DNA of 64,000 nt from ZC4RG29 sp964521255 (lineage in GTDB: Bacteria; Bacteroidota; Bacteroidia; Cytophagales; Cyclobacteriaceae), in contig CAZFRM010000003.1 in assembly GCA_964521255.1 (NCBI GenBank), positions 62,001-126,000 on the forward strand, given 5' to 3'. This document shows positions 52,101 through 61,425 of the stretch, piece by piece. The position numbers and the translations under genes were made by a program. The notes beneath the pieces are model-generated. The model was not told the DNA's origin. It saw nothing but the letters and a program-made list of their open reading frames with translations, and did not search any database. Each line of letters begins with the position of its first letter. Position 1 is the first letter of the stretch.

Positions 52101-52692
52101 TCAATAAGTAAAGATCAAGATCCCCATCACGATCATAATCAAAAAAAGAAGCCATCATACTGTATCCGGTATCTGCAATCCCATACTGATTAGCAACCTC
52201 CTCGAATATGGGAACATTATCCTTTCCAACCCCCTTGTTAAGAAAAAGCATGTTGGCCCTGTCTGCTGAATCACTCCTTAATGTTGTACAAACATAAATG
52301 TCTTTCCATCCATCGTTATTAATGTCGACAACAACCGCTCCGGAATTCCATCTTCCTGCAACATTGATCTTTGACTTCAAGCTAACGTCCTCAAAGCGCA
52401 TATTACCATGATTCAGGTAAAGTTTATTTGGCACCTCATTACCTGTAAAAAAAATATCCTGCAAGCCATCATTGTTAAAATCCGCAATGGCAACTCCACC
52501 GCCATTATATATATATTCATAAGTTAAAATGTTAAATGAATCCGTTTCAGTAATAGTATTTACAAAATCAATCCCTGTTTTGGCAGGTGATTTGAGTTCG
52601 AAAAGTGTTTCCTGCTTTTGCCTGCACTGAAAAAAAAATAGTAGGGATATAGAAAAGAACACTACGTAGCTTAAAAACTTACATCTCATCAT
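49135..52692 (-). CDS. FG-GAP/ASPIC (CRTAC-like) surface lipoprotein, 1185 aa
   Basis: A lipobox (SISLLFFFQCRQKQ, Cys23) starts a very large protein. About 14 FG-GAP/VCBS repeats with calcium-type D-x-[DN]-x-DG loops (DFNNDGLQD, DINNDGWKD, DYDRDGDLD, DFDNDGSLD, DYDNDGNQD) are split into two propellers by an ASPIC/UnbV domain (around residues 500-600; LGQASVVDSVKITWPDG). Function is unknown; family members occur next to SusC/SusD pairs and are thought to be outer-surface binding proteins (inference). A paralogue with the same layout lies directly upstream. Starts 55 bases after that gene. Confidence 0.9.
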   Translation of the reverse strand: MMRCKFLSYVVFFSISLLFFFQCRQKQETLFELKSPAKTGIDFVNTITETDSFNILTYEYIYNGGGVAIADFNNDGLQDIFFTGNEVPNKLYLNHGNMRFEDVSLKSKINVAGRWNSGAVVVDINNDGWKDIYVCTTLRSDSADRANMLFLNKGVGKDNVPIFEEVANQYGIADTGYSMMASFFDYDRDGDLDLYLLTNQLTKVSPSDYRQKVTDGSHPNNDRLYRNNGDGTFTNVTKQAGIVFEGYGLGLAIGDFNNDDWPDIYVSNDYISNDLLYINNQDGTFSNKASEWISHSSQFSMGNDASDFNNDGHVDIVTVDMLPETNLRKKTTINNKSYVNYINNEKYGYEYQYTRNMLHLNNGIDDGIAFSEIGQLSGVYQTEWSWSPLLADFDNDGFKDLLVTNGFPKDITDKDFANFRVETAPYLKIKDLVDSIPVVKIPNYAFKNKGDLTFVDVSKEWGFSQPSFSNGAAFVDLDNDGDLDYVVNNINDVAFVYENRLYTDNVKSKNHYLKIKLSGPIENKQAIGSKIRIYHNGGSQQYFEHYISRGYLSSVEDGTHVGLGQASVVDSVKITWPDGSEQTIKAIEADKVLKIEYDSSLRRENDQKKENEQKLFHNLTYDELNIYYKHDEEDRIDFNIQRTLPHKFTQSGPGITVGDVNNDRREDFIVGGSMDHLTTVFIQQADGTFIKSEIPASDKHEEDLGLLLFDADGDMDLDLYVVSGSIENEPGSKYYQDRLYRNDGKGKFELDTAALPRIRSSGSCVRAADFDGDNDLDLFVGGRVVPGSYPYPAESYLLRNDNGKFVNVTGQICPDVVAAGMITDALFTDFDNDGSLDLLVVGEFMPITFYRNENGSFKKVINSGLESNYGWWNSIVSGDFDNDGDIDYVAGNLGLNNGYQVNKMSPLNAFAKDFDKNGSIDLVLACYVKESLENPDKKNLYPIHFWDEINAQSPRFRQQFSKYKQYGKATIEDLFTDEDIKDALVLRADYFETSYIENLGNGKFRMEPLPLLTQIAPVNGMVVDDYDNDGNQDILMIGNDYGNEVFVGRYDAFRGLLLLGDGKGKFEVAPSLKSGFLVEGDAKALAKLHRVNNETLYIATQNKNTLRIFSKNSPVVKEKVMDVGAMDSRAELIYGDGRRHLIEFYYGSGYLSQSSRKLHIPSQVREIIIYDSKGNQRIISIKDEI

Positions 52693-52747
52693 TTCAGATA
52701 ATTACGAACTTATTAAATTAATTTTGCTACAAATTGAGACTTGCAGG

Positions 52748-55700
52748 TCAGGGTTGTCGCTTTTGAAGTACAATAGCTGACGCATCATTCCTACCTATCA
52801 GAATGGTTTTACCCTTTCCAGGTACATATAGAACCTTAGCATCTCTCACTTCTCCCTGAATACTTATTCCCACCTGATCTGATGGTACAAAATTAAATCT
52901 ACCATTACCATCACCGGTTAAAATAACTCCTCTACCGGAATCATGACGACCTACTTCAGGTTTAAGTCCATAGAAATTTCCCGCAAGAAACAAATCCTTT
53001 TGATTATCACCATTTAAGTCTTCAATGACGATAGCAAAAACCGGGGCAACCTGAGCTTCTAGTGGTAAAGCCTCAAGCGTAAATTTATAATTACCTTCGC
53101 TCCATAAAATTGCACTTTGAAGAAATGTGGCCTTGTACTCAATTGCCCCCCTGCGTTGCTCTTCTGTAAAAAGGTCTTCATAAGTCATGTGAGCATAGTC
53201 CTCATATTTTAATATCTTCTTTTTTAATGACGGCAGTTGTCCGGTAATATCAACTTTAGCCGCAAACGGGTACGCCTTATTGTCAGTTGGAGTATACCAA
53301 TTTATTATAAACTCACTCTTGCCATTACTATCAAAATCTTTTACATACATAGTTAGTGGATTTTCCGTCGACGCTTTAAATTTCGTGTTCAATCCCCAGT
53401 TTCCAAGTACAAAATCCTCCTTACCATCATTATTAAGATCGGCTTTTTCTATTGAAGTCCACCAACCTTCGCTTTCAGGTATAATATACGCTTCTTCCAG
53501 TCTGTCTTTTTTATTTTGAAAAATCTTAACAGGCATCCACTCGCCTACAACAACGAGGTCTTTTATACTGTCATTATTGCAATCGCTCCAAACAGCTCCC
53601 GTTACCATACCTGCTCCTGCTAATGTCATTGGCGTTACATTCGTCCATACTCCATTGTCATTTCTAAATAGAAAACTCCTTGGCACTAAACCATAATTTC
53701 CTGGTACAATCCGTCCTCCAATAAAGATGTCTTCGTCGCCATCCTGGTCAAAATCTTCTGCTAGAATACAGGAAAAATTCCCAATCGCAAGAGGGGCTTT
53801 CTCCATTACTTTTTTCAAATTACCCTTTCCATCATTTTCATAGAATCGAACCCTATGGACACCAACTCCTCTTGTAAATTCATTTCCACCGGAACCAATC
53901 AGTAAATCAAGGTCACCATCGTTATCCGGGTCAAAAAACACTCCGCAAGTACTTTCATATACTGAGTCCACTGCAAAATCTTGACGTTGCTCCTGAAACG
54001 TTCCATTCTTTTGTTGAAAAAACAACTTATCAGGATCACCAAACGCTCCCAGCAAAAGAAAGTCTTCAAGTTTATCTCCGTTAACATCTGCCTTTAAAAT
54101 ACGGGGTCCCTCGGTTGATACTTTTCTTGGGAGAAGTCTCTCAACATCAAAATCATTGAAATCATTTTCACGATGACTAAAGTTACCATTGAGTATATTG
54201 TTGGTTACATCTTTAAATAATGCTATTCCCTCTTTCTCTTCAAGATTAAACAAAAGATTAGCAGAAGAATGATCCAAAACAATTGTTTGATTGCTTTTAA
54301 CACCTTCAATGACTTGCTTGTGTCGATCAGGCCACACCACTACTAATGAGTCCAGTATGGTTGATTTTCCTAACCCAAACAACAGTTGTGGTTCCACTGA
54401 ACTTTCAAAGCCCCTTGTCGGAATATTTTGAAGCACTTGTTGCATGCCCTTTTGGTATGTTTTCACACTTGCCCCAATACCGAAGGAGTTTCCCTTGGGG
54501 CCCTTAAATTTTACTTTAAGATAATTGTTGGTTGAGAGTTGTTCTTGATTATTGCGATAAACAAAGCAAGGCATATTAACATTGTTAACCACAAGATCCA
54601 TATCTCCGTCATTGTCCAAATCCCCATAAGCAGCTCCGTTACTAAAAGATGGTTCAGACAGGCCAAGAGATTCTGATTCATTTTTAAAAGTCTTACCGCC
54701 TTGATTGACAAAAGCGTAATTAGGAAGAGCAGTTGAAGGCACTAATGAAATAAGATCAAAGTAGTCAAACTTCCCTTTTTCAAGAACTATTTCTTTTATA
54801 TTGTCCCTATCGGCAACAAAATCAATAAAGTCCATTGAAGTAATATCTTTATAAATACCGTTTGAGACGAAGATATCCTTCCATCCATCATTATTCATGT
54901 CAAACATAAGGGCTCCCCAACTCCAATCCGTGGATCCCACGTTAGCCAAAAAAGATAATTCCTGAAAATTCCCTTTCCCATCATTATAATGGAGGCAATT
55001 TTGTAGTAATTGATAATGATAGCTGGAACGTACTTTCAATTCCTTCACATTTGTTTCCTCAAAACGTGTCATTGTTTTGAGCCTGTAATTATCTGCGGGC
55101 AACATTTCTGTTGTGAAAATGTCAAGATTGCCATCGTTATTTAAATCTGCCACATCGGATCCCATGCTGGAGCCCGATACCACGCTTGTACGGTGAATCA
55201 ATTCTTCAGAAAAGGTACCATCACCGTTATTCATGTATAAGTAATCACGCTCCCAAAAGTCATTACTGATATAAATATCGGGAAATAAATCTCCGTTAAT
55301 ATCACTTACCGATACACCCAGCCCGAAACCCACCCAGGCACTATAAATACCAGCTGATTCAGTAACATCTGTAAAATACCCATTATCATTACGGAGTAAT
55401 TTATCGCCGTCTTCAACGCGCAGCTCCCTGCTTGCTGTAAATTGATCAACGCGTTCAACAGATTTAAAACTGTTGTTCAAGAGGTAACAGTCTAAATCTC
55501 CATCCAGGTCGTAGTCGAAGAAGGTAGCATGCGTCGAATATGCAGTGTTGTTTAAACCGAATTCTTTCGCCCGTTCTGTAAAAGTTAGATCACCATTGTT
55601 AATGAATAATTCATTCTCTTTATTATCCCCTTTCACATCACCTGAATTGCAGACATAAATATCAAGAAGGCCATCTGCATTTACATCAGCCATTGTTACG

Positions 55701-56056
55701 CCTGTGCTCCACATTTTTGTTCCACCAACTCCAGCGCTTTTTGTTATATCCACAAATTGCCATTCACCTTTATTTAGGTAAAGTTTATTCTCAGTCATAT
55801 TAGCTGTAAAATAAATGTCGGCTAATCCATCGTTGTTGATATCACCTATTGAAACACCACCGCCATTGTAGTAATTGCGATATGACATCACGTTGAATTC
55901 CTCGGTCTCCTTCACTTCATTTATAAAGGAAATTCCCGTTTCATCTCCTTTCATCAGTGTAAATAATGAACTCACCTTTAATGGTTTATCTTTTTGATTG
56001 CACCCAAGAGCAAAGAATAGCGTAAAAAAACAGATCAAATTCTTTAAATATTTCAC
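52748..56056 (-). CDS. FG-GAP/ASPIC (CRTAC-like) surface lipoprotein, 1102 aa
   Basis: A lipoprotein (lipobox FFALGCNQKD, Cys19) with the same order as its downstream paralogue: FG-GAP repeats (DINNDGLAD, DVNADGLLD, DYDLDGDLD, DLNNDGNLD, DMNNDGWKD, DLDNDGDMD), an ASPIC/UnbV domain (LFGLGKSTILDSLVVVWPD), then further repeats (DPDNDGDLD, DFDQDGDED, DLNNDGKED). The two share clear block-by-block similarity, so they stem from a duplication. A strong hairpin separates it from susD upstream, so its expression may be lower than that of susCD. Confidence 0.9.
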   Translation of the reverse strand: MKYLKNLICFFTLFFALGCNQKDKPLKVSSLFTLMKGDETGISFINEVKETEEFNVMSYRNYYNGGGVSIGDINNDGLADIYFTANMTENKLYLNKGEWQFVDITKSAGVGGTKMWSTGVTMADVNADGLLDIYVCNSGDVKGDNKENELFINNGDLTFTERAKEFGLNNTAYSTHATFFDYDLDGDLDCYLLNNSFKSVERVDQFTASRELRVEDGDKLLRNDNGYFTDVTESAGIYSAWVGFGLGVSVSDINGDLFPDIYISNDFWERDYLYMNNGDGTFSEELIHRTSVVSGSSMGSDVADLNNDGNLDIFTTEMLPADNYRLKTMTRFEETNVKELKVRSSYHYQLLQNCLHYNDGKGNFQELSFLANVGSTDWSWGALMFDMNNDGWKDIFVSNGIYKDITSMDFIDFVADRDNIKEIVLEKGKFDYFDLISLVPSTALPNYAFVNQGGKTFKNESESLGLSEPSFSNGAAYGDLDNDGDMDLVVNNVNMPCFVYRNNQEQLSTNNYLKVKFKGPKGNSFGIGASVKTYQKGMQQVLQNIPTRGFESSVEPQLLFGLGKSTILDSLVVVWPDRHKQVIEGVKSNQTIVLDHSSANLLFNLEEKEGIALFKDVTNNILNGNFSHRENDFNDFDVERLLPRKVSTEGPRILKADVNGDKLEDFLLLGAFGDPDKLFFQQKNGTFQEQRQDFAVDSVYESTCGVFFDPDNDGDLDLLIGSGGNEFTRGVGVHRVRFYENDGKGNLKKVMEKAPLAIGNFSCILAEDFDQDGDEDIFIGGRIVPGNYGLVPRSFLFRNDNGVWTNVTPMTLAGAGMVTGAVWSDCNNDSIKDLVVVGEWMPVKIFQNKKDRLEEAYIIPESEGWWTSIEKADLNNDGKEDFVLGNWGLNTKFKASTENPLTMYVKDFDSNGKSEFIINWYTPTDNKAYPFAAKVDITGQLPSLKKKILKYEDYAHMTYEDLFTEEQRRGAIEYKATFLQSAILWSEGNYKFTLEALPLEAQVAPVFAIVIEDLNGDNQKDLFLAGNFYGLKPEVGRHDSGRGVILTGDGNGRFNFVPSDQVGISIQGEVRDAKVLYVPGKGKTILIGRNDASAIVLQKRQP

Positions 56057-56110
56057 CAGCTCAAATTAGTTATATTAGTACAATCAATAAACGAACCTAG
56101 TTTTTGAAAT

Positions 56111-56142
56111 TAAAAGAGGCAGAAAAAATTCTGCCTCTTTTA
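56111..56142 (-). terminator. hairpin between susD and the FG-GAP genes
   Basis: TAAAAGAGGCAGAA (56111-56124) pairs perfectly with TTCTGCCTCTTTTA (56129-56142); on the minus strand the stem ends in CTTTTAATTTC. It may partly terminate the susCD transcript or protect its 3-prime end. Confidence 0.75.
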
Positions 56143-56169
56143 TAAAATCAACTTATAATTAGTTCTCCT

Positions 56170-57927
56170 CTACCAACCCTGATTTTGTTTTAATATTTGT
56201 TCTCCCCCAACCGTATTGGCATTGATCTGAGTTGTTGGAATTGGGTACCACTCATGCTTAGCTTCATATGGAACAGCATCGTTATAATAAGATCTTGTCA
56301 GTTTAGCTTTCGCCACGTAAGTGTTTAAAACACCTGCTGCATATCCAGGCTCATCATAATCCCATCTACGAAGATCAAACATGCGATGCCCCTCTAATGC
56401 TAACTCAAGCCTTCTTTCAAAGCGCAAAGCTTTCATTGCAAAATCTGCTCCCCCCGCTGCAAAAGTTCCATTCGGATAGGGCTCAACCTTGTAGGTTGCC
56501 CAGGTGATTCCAGCATCACTTAGGTTATTCGTAATTACAACATCACCAGCTCCCTCTACAAGGGGACCCTGCGCGCAAGCTCCGGCTCGAACTCTGATTG
56601 CGTTCACTAATTCCTCTGCTCTACCCAGATCATTACCTAACATTATCTCAGCCTCCGCTAACAAAAGCATTATATCAGCAAGTCTTATGACAGGGAAGTT
56701 AACAGCACTGGTGGCATTATTATTCCAGCCGCCCTCAGACGCAGGATCTTGTTGATAGTGCATAAACTTTTTAGGGCTATAAGGACCTGAAAAAGCTCTG
56801 TCACGTATCCAGTTGGGAGCGTGAACACCCCAATCCAAAAAGGGAACATTGTCTCTGCCAATTGTCAAGTCAATACGCGGATCAAGCACATCTCCCACAT
56901 CGGCTGCAGCATCAACATCAGCATCATTAAAGGTATCCAATAACGGCAATCCGTTAGCATCAACCTTATAGGCATTTACCAAGTTTTGTGAAGGCTGGTG
57001 GAACCCACAGCAACTAAAATCTCCACCACCACCAGGGAACGCCAACTGGTTCAGCCAATTACCATTATTTGCATTCCCTCCATCATTAATGGAAGCTTGT
57101 ACGGCAAATAGTACCTCCTGATGGTTTTCAGTTGACATCTGGAATATGTCCTTCAAGCAAGGAGCCAGAGTTTTATTAGCTACGACAATATCAAATTGCT
57201 CCTTGGCCTTAGCTGGATCCTTTGAAGTACCATACATATAAGCCTTCCCTAAAAATGCCCTTGCAGCATACTTATCAGCACGTCCTCTGTCAGCTTGCAC
57301 CTCGGGTAACAATTCCACGGCTGCTTTTAAATCATTAATAACACTTGGAGCTGATGGATCATTATTAATACTTCCTAAAGGATCCACCCCTTCATTTGAC
57401 TTAATAAAGTCAACATCTTCTTCTGTAAAGTAAGGTATGTTCCCCCACACTTTATACAGTTCAAAGTGATAATAGGCCCTCAAAAAGCGGGCTTCTCCTT
57501 CAATCCGCTTTGCGTCCGCATCGGTTATTCCAGCAGCTTGCGGTAATATTTTCAACACACTGTTAGCACGAACGATCCCCTCGTATGACATCACCCACTT
57601 GGCGTTGATAACTGCGTTACCTGCAGTCCAAGTATAGATTTCTAACTGAGTCATTTCCGGAAAGTCAGTCTGCTCCGATCCTTTGTAGGCATCATCTGTG
57701 GGTACACTGCCGAATATCCAGTTAAAAGGATTAGCGGTCCAGTTATTATTGCCATCATTATGTCCATCCAGTACTGCATAAGCGCTAAGCAATGCAGCCT
57801 CTACTCCGGAGGGGCTTTGCAATGTCTGCTCACTCAGGAAGCCTCGTGGTGGCTCTTCCAGAAAAGAGTCGCTACATGCCCAACACAGAACGAGGATATA
57901 CGAACTATATTTAATTAATCTTTTCAT
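56170..57927 (-). CDS. SusD/RagB-family nutrient-binding lipoprotein
   Basis: A 585-residue SusD-like lipoprotein (lipobox VLCWACSDS, Cys18) with the family opening DSFLEEPPRGFLSEQTL, TPR-type helices (KRIEGEARFLRAYYHFELYKVWG) and the C-terminal ALRFERRLELALEGHRMFDLRRW and HEWYPIPTTQINANT. It forms a lid over the SusC channel and binds the ligand outside the cell. Follows susC by 19 bases. The ligand cannot be told; no glycosidase accompanies it. Confidence 0.93.
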   Translation of the reverse strand: MKRLIKYSSYILVLCWACSDSFLEEPPRGFLSEQTLQSPSGVEAALLSAYAVLDGHNDGNNNWTANPFNWIFGSVPTDDAYKGSEQTDFPEMTQLEIYTWTAGNAVINAKWVMSYEGIVRANSVLKILPQAAGITDADAKRIEGEARFLRAYYHFELYKVWGNIPYFTEEDVDFIKSNEGVDPLGSINNDPSAPSVINDLKAAVELLPEVQADRGRADKYAARAFLGKAYMYGTSKDPAKAKEQFDIVVANKTLAPCLKDIFQMSTENHQEVLFAVQASINDGGNANNGNWLNQLAFPGGGGDFSCCGFHQPSQNLVNAYKVDANGLPLLDTFNDADVDAAADVGDVLDPRIDLTIGRDNVPFLDWGVHAPNWIRDRAFSGPYSPKKFMHYQQDPASEGGWNNNATSAVNFPVIRLADIMLLLAEAEIMLGNDLGRAEELVNAIRVRAGACAQGPLVEGAGDVVITNNLSDAGITWATYKVEPYPNGTFAAGGADFAMKALRFERRLELALEGHRMFDLRRWDYDEPGYAAGVLNTYVAKAKLTRSYYNDAVPYEAKHEWYPIPTTQINANTVGGEQILKQNQGW

Positions 57928-57946
57928 ATCGAATTAAAATCTATGT

Positions 57947-60900
57947 TTAGAAAGTAACATTTACACCAAAAATAAATGACTTGGAAGCAGGGTAGTTACC
58001 TAAATCATATCCAGACCAACCATCATTCTGTAGTTGCCCGTCAACATTAACTCCGCCGTTTACATTAGATAATGCGGGATCTATTCCGCTATAATCAGTG
58101 ATTGTAAACAGGTTTTGTGCCTGCAAATAAACCCTCAACCTATCAAACCCTAAAAAATTTGTTGTTGAAGGCAACGTGTATCCCAAGGTAACATTTTGTG
58201 CTCTCAGATAAGAGCCATCTTCTACATAGAATGAACTAGACTGACTTTTAAAGGTGTCTCCACCATCAAGTTTAGGGATCGGTGCGTTAGGATTTTCTGG
58301 CGTCCAGGTGTTTGTAAGAACTTCTTTGCTCATATTCGAACTGAATTGACCCAAGTGGGTAAATACCTTGTTATAATTGAAAATGTCGTTTCCTATAGAT
58401 GCAAACAGGAAAACCGAAAAATCAAAATTCTTATAGTCCAATCCGAGTGTCAATCCTAATGTTAAGTCTGGATGCGGATTTCCAATTATTGTATTGTCAT
58501 CCCCATTAATGATTCCATCTTTGTTAATGTCCTTTCTCTTGAATCGTCCTATAGCAGCACCTGCCTGATCGATAGCATCAACCTCAGCTTGTGTTTGGAA
58601 CATTCCTTCGTTTTGGAAACCATAAAAACTGGAGATCGGATAGCCAACCTGCCAAACGTTGACTTCACCAAATCTTTTGTCTATACCGGGAGGAAAAACA
58701 AACTCCTGTTCTCCGTCAAGGTTAGTGATTTTATTCCTGTATTGTGAAAGATTTAATGTGGCATTAAAGCCTAACTCGCTGGTAATATTTCCGCGGTATC
58801 CAAGGCCAAGATCAAATCCTTTGTTACTCATAGAAGCAACGTTCCTATAAGAGGGTGTTGAGTTGCCCGCAGCACCGGAGAATGGAGGATTAAATATTAA
58901 GCCTGTAATATCACGTTGATAAACATCCAGCACCATGGTTATTTTTCCATTAAGGAAAGCAGCATCAAGACCAACATTTACAGACTCGTTTTCTTCCCAT
59001 CGGGTATTCGGATTTCCATACCGAAATAATGTATACCCACTTCGCATTGCTGTATTGCTTCCCGTAATATCATATGACGCATCGTAAGCATTTCTTCCAC
59101 CATACTGGTTATAGGCATTATAAGCAATTGGGATGTTTTGGTTACCTGTAATTCCCCATCCCGCTCTTAGTTTTAAGTCATCAATGAATGAAGCATTTTG
59201 CATAAAGGATTCTGCTGAAATCCGCCACCCAATGCTGGCAGCCGGAAACACACCAAAACGTTCATCAGGTAAAAAGTCAGAAGACCCATCACGTCTAAGG
59301 GTGAAACTAGCCAGGTATTTGTCTTTGAATTCGTAATCCAGCTTTCCAAAAACAGAAGCTAAAGCAACAATACGTTCACGGCTTCCAATTGAATTAAACG
59401 TTGAGTAGGTTATGTTCAAATAACGAACCGGTAAGTCCATAAATGCCAGATTATTAACCTGACCGTTGATTTGTTTAAACTGCGTCCTTACCGCTTCATA
59501 CCCTGCCAGCGCATGTAATCTATGATTGTCACCAAAAGATTTGTTGAATTCCAACGTATTTGTCCATGTCCAATTAAAAGTATTTTGCCATTGCTCAGAA
59601 TAGCTATTACTGCTATTTACTTCCCTGTCTTCAAACCGGGGAAAATTTGCTCTGGGCTGATAATTATTCCTGTAATCCACGCTGAAACTTGTTCTGAATT
59701 TGAGGTAGGGCAATAATTCATATTCTCCGAAAAGATTGGTTAATATCCGATAATCCACATCAATATCATCCTGGTTGTAAGTTGTGAAGGCTACTGGATT
59801 TTTTCCATTTGTAAAACCACCAGCTTTACCCCCCGCATAATTTCCAGCTATATCATATACCGGAATTATTGAGTTCATTAAGATAATTTGAGACATCGTA
59901 TTCTGTTCATTTTGGTTACCTCCTTGCGGTAGAACATTTTCATACCGTGATACAGACATTGATTCTCCAAAGGTGAATTTATTGAACTTAAACCTACTGT
60001 TCAACCTTGCTGAAAATCGCTCAAAACCAGTATAGTCCATTGTACCGTCTTGTCTCAGATAACCTACAGAAGCATTGAATGTAGCGTTTTCTGCACCTCC
60101 GGATACACCAATATAATGTTCGGTAATCAGCGCAGGGCTAAACACCTCTTCCCACCAGTCAGTACCTTGTTGATTCGATTTCATAATAAGGTTATCAGGA
60201 TATGAGTAAGCACTTTCATTTACATTTTGTGCCGGTGCAGGATAAGTCACGTTGACACCATCCTCCACAACTGTAATCGAACCCACAGGAAAAAAGTATT
60301 CTGGAATAACCGGTTCTCCACCGTCTTCCATGCCATAATAATATTTCATATTAGGATTAAGTGCTACGTGAATGCGTGCGTAGTCCTTTGGGTCTTTAAT
60401 CATGAAATCACTGTATTTGCCTACCGGAGTTTGAACCCCTGCATAACCATCATAAGTGACTTTCACACCTCCTGCTTTCCCCTGTTTGGTAGTAACAATG
60501 ATAACACCTGCATTGGCACGTGCTCCATAAATTGAAGCTGCTGAGGCATCTTTTAACACCTGAATACTTTCAATGTCATTTGGATTGATACCGTTTAACC
60601 CCTTGTCACCTTGAATTTGAATTCCATCTATAATAACCAATGGATCACTACCATTAAATGAACTGATACCTCTAATCCTAATGTTGGTACCATCACCAGG
60701 AGTTCCAGAAGTAGAAGTAGTAACCCCAGGAGCACGACCAGCAAGTTTTTGAGCAAAACTGGGAGCGCGAATAGCGTTCAACTCATCGGTACTTACGACT
60801 GATACAGCACCTGTAATATCACGTTTCCGCTGCTCGGTATAACCCGTAACAACAAGTTCAGAAAGCGTCTGTACATCAGGCGTTAACTGTATGTCCAGCA

Positions 60901-61177
60901 CTGTACGCACGCCGACAGCAACTTCAGCGCTTGCATAGCCGACAAAAGTAAAGACAAGAACAGCATCATCTCCAGGAATGGAAATGGTAAATTTGCCATC
61001 CGCATCAGTAGAAGTACCAGTACCCGTGCCTTTAATCAGCACGTTTACCCCGGGCATTGTCGAGCCCACTTCGTCAGTTACATTACCAGAAACAGTTCGC
61101 CCCTGGGCTAGCACCAACGAGACACACATCACCCATAAGAGTGATGTTAAACTCAATCTTTGGTAGAGTTTTCTCAT
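57947..61177 (-). CDS. SusC/RagA-family TonB-dependent transporter
   Basis: A 1076-residue outer-membrane transporter. After the signal peptide comes a carboxypeptidase-D regulatory-like domain (VSGNVTDEVGSTMPGVNVLIKGTG region), a TonB box (LSELVVTGY), the plug (DPLVIIDGIQ, DIESIQVLKDASAASIYGARANAGVIIVTTKQG) and a barrel ending in SFIFGVNVTF. There is no STN domain, so control by an anti-sigma factor is not expected. The upstream region has clustered palindromes that fit a repressor of the LacI kind. Heads the susC-susD-FG-GAP-FG-GAP-FKBP run. Confidence 0.94.
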   Translation of the reverse strand: MRKLYQRLSLTSLLWVMCVSLVLAQGRTVSGNVTDEVGSTMPGVNVLIKGTGTGTSTDADGKFTISIPGDDAVLVFTFVGYASAEVAVGVRTVLDIQLTPDVQTLSELVVTGYTEQRKRDITGAVSVVSTDELNAIRAPSFAQKLAGRAPGVTTSTSGTPGDGTNIRIRGISSFNGSDPLVIIDGIQIQGDKGLNGINPNDIESIQVLKDASAASIYGARANAGVIIVTTKQGKAGGVKVTYDGYAGVQTPVGKYSDFMIKDPKDYARIHVALNPNMKYYYGMEDGGEPVIPEYFFPVGSITVVEDGVNVTYPAPAQNVNESAYSYPDNLIMKSNQQGTDWWEEVFSPALITEHYIGVSGGAENATFNASVGYLRQDGTMDYTGFERFSARLNSRFKFNKFTFGESMSVSRYENVLPQGGNQNEQNTMSQIILMNSIIPVYDIAGNYAGGKAGGFTNGKNPVAFTTYNQDDIDVDYRILTNLFGEYELLPYLKFRTSFSVDYRNNYQPRANFPRFEDREVNSSNSYSEQWQNTFNWTWTNTLEFNKSFGDNHRLHALAGYEAVRTQFKQINGQVNNLAFMDLPVRYLNITYSTFNSIGSRERIVALASVFGKLDYEFKDKYLASFTLRRDGSSDFLPDERFGVFPAASIGWRISAESFMQNASFIDDLKLRAGWGITGNQNIPIAYNAYNQYGGRNAYDASYDITGSNTAMRSGYTLFRYGNPNTRWEENESVNVGLDAAFLNGKITMVLDVYQRDITGLIFNPPFSGAAGNSTPSYRNVASMSNKGFDLGLGYRGNITSELGFNATLNLSQYRNKITNLDGEQEFVFPPGIDKRFGEVNVWQVGYPISSFYGFQNEGMFQTQAEVDAIDQAGAAIGRFKRKDINKDGIINGDDNTIIGNPHPDLTLGLTLGLDYKNFDFSVFLFASIGNDIFNYNKVFTHLGQFSSNMSKEVLTNTWTPENPNAPIPKLDGGDTFKSQSSSFYVEDGSYLRAQNVTLGYTLPSTTNFLGFDRLRVYLQAQNLFTITDYSGIDPALSNVNGGVNVDGQLQNDGWSGYDLGNYPASKSFIFGVNVTF

Positions 61178-61332
61178 AAAAATAAGTTGGGTTAAAGTTT
61201 AGTTGATTGATCAATTCGTAAGCATAAGAACATAAATACAAAATACTATTCTGATACCTACAAGTTTCGAAATGTAGAGATTTTAGAGGTTTTTTTACAC
61301 TAAAGGCATTAAAAAAATTCACAATCGTCACC

Positions 61333-61372
61333 GCAATCGTTTGCATGCAAAGAAGACTACAACCGTTGTAGT
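61333..61372. promoter_or_regulatory. clustered operator palindromes upstream of susC
   Basis: In the 248-base gap lie GCAATCGTTTGC (61333-61344, LacI-like arms GCAA/TTGC), TTTGCATGCAAA (61340-61351, perfect) and ACTACAACCGTTGTAGT (61356-61372, perfect 8-base arms). A weak -7 candidate TATTTTG stands at 61239-61245 on the minus strand. The rest of the gap shows nothing else. Confidence 0.5.
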
Positions 61373-61425
61373 GACACTTATCCAAATTTTATTTGTTGCG
61401 TAAATGTTGCACAAAGTTCAACATT

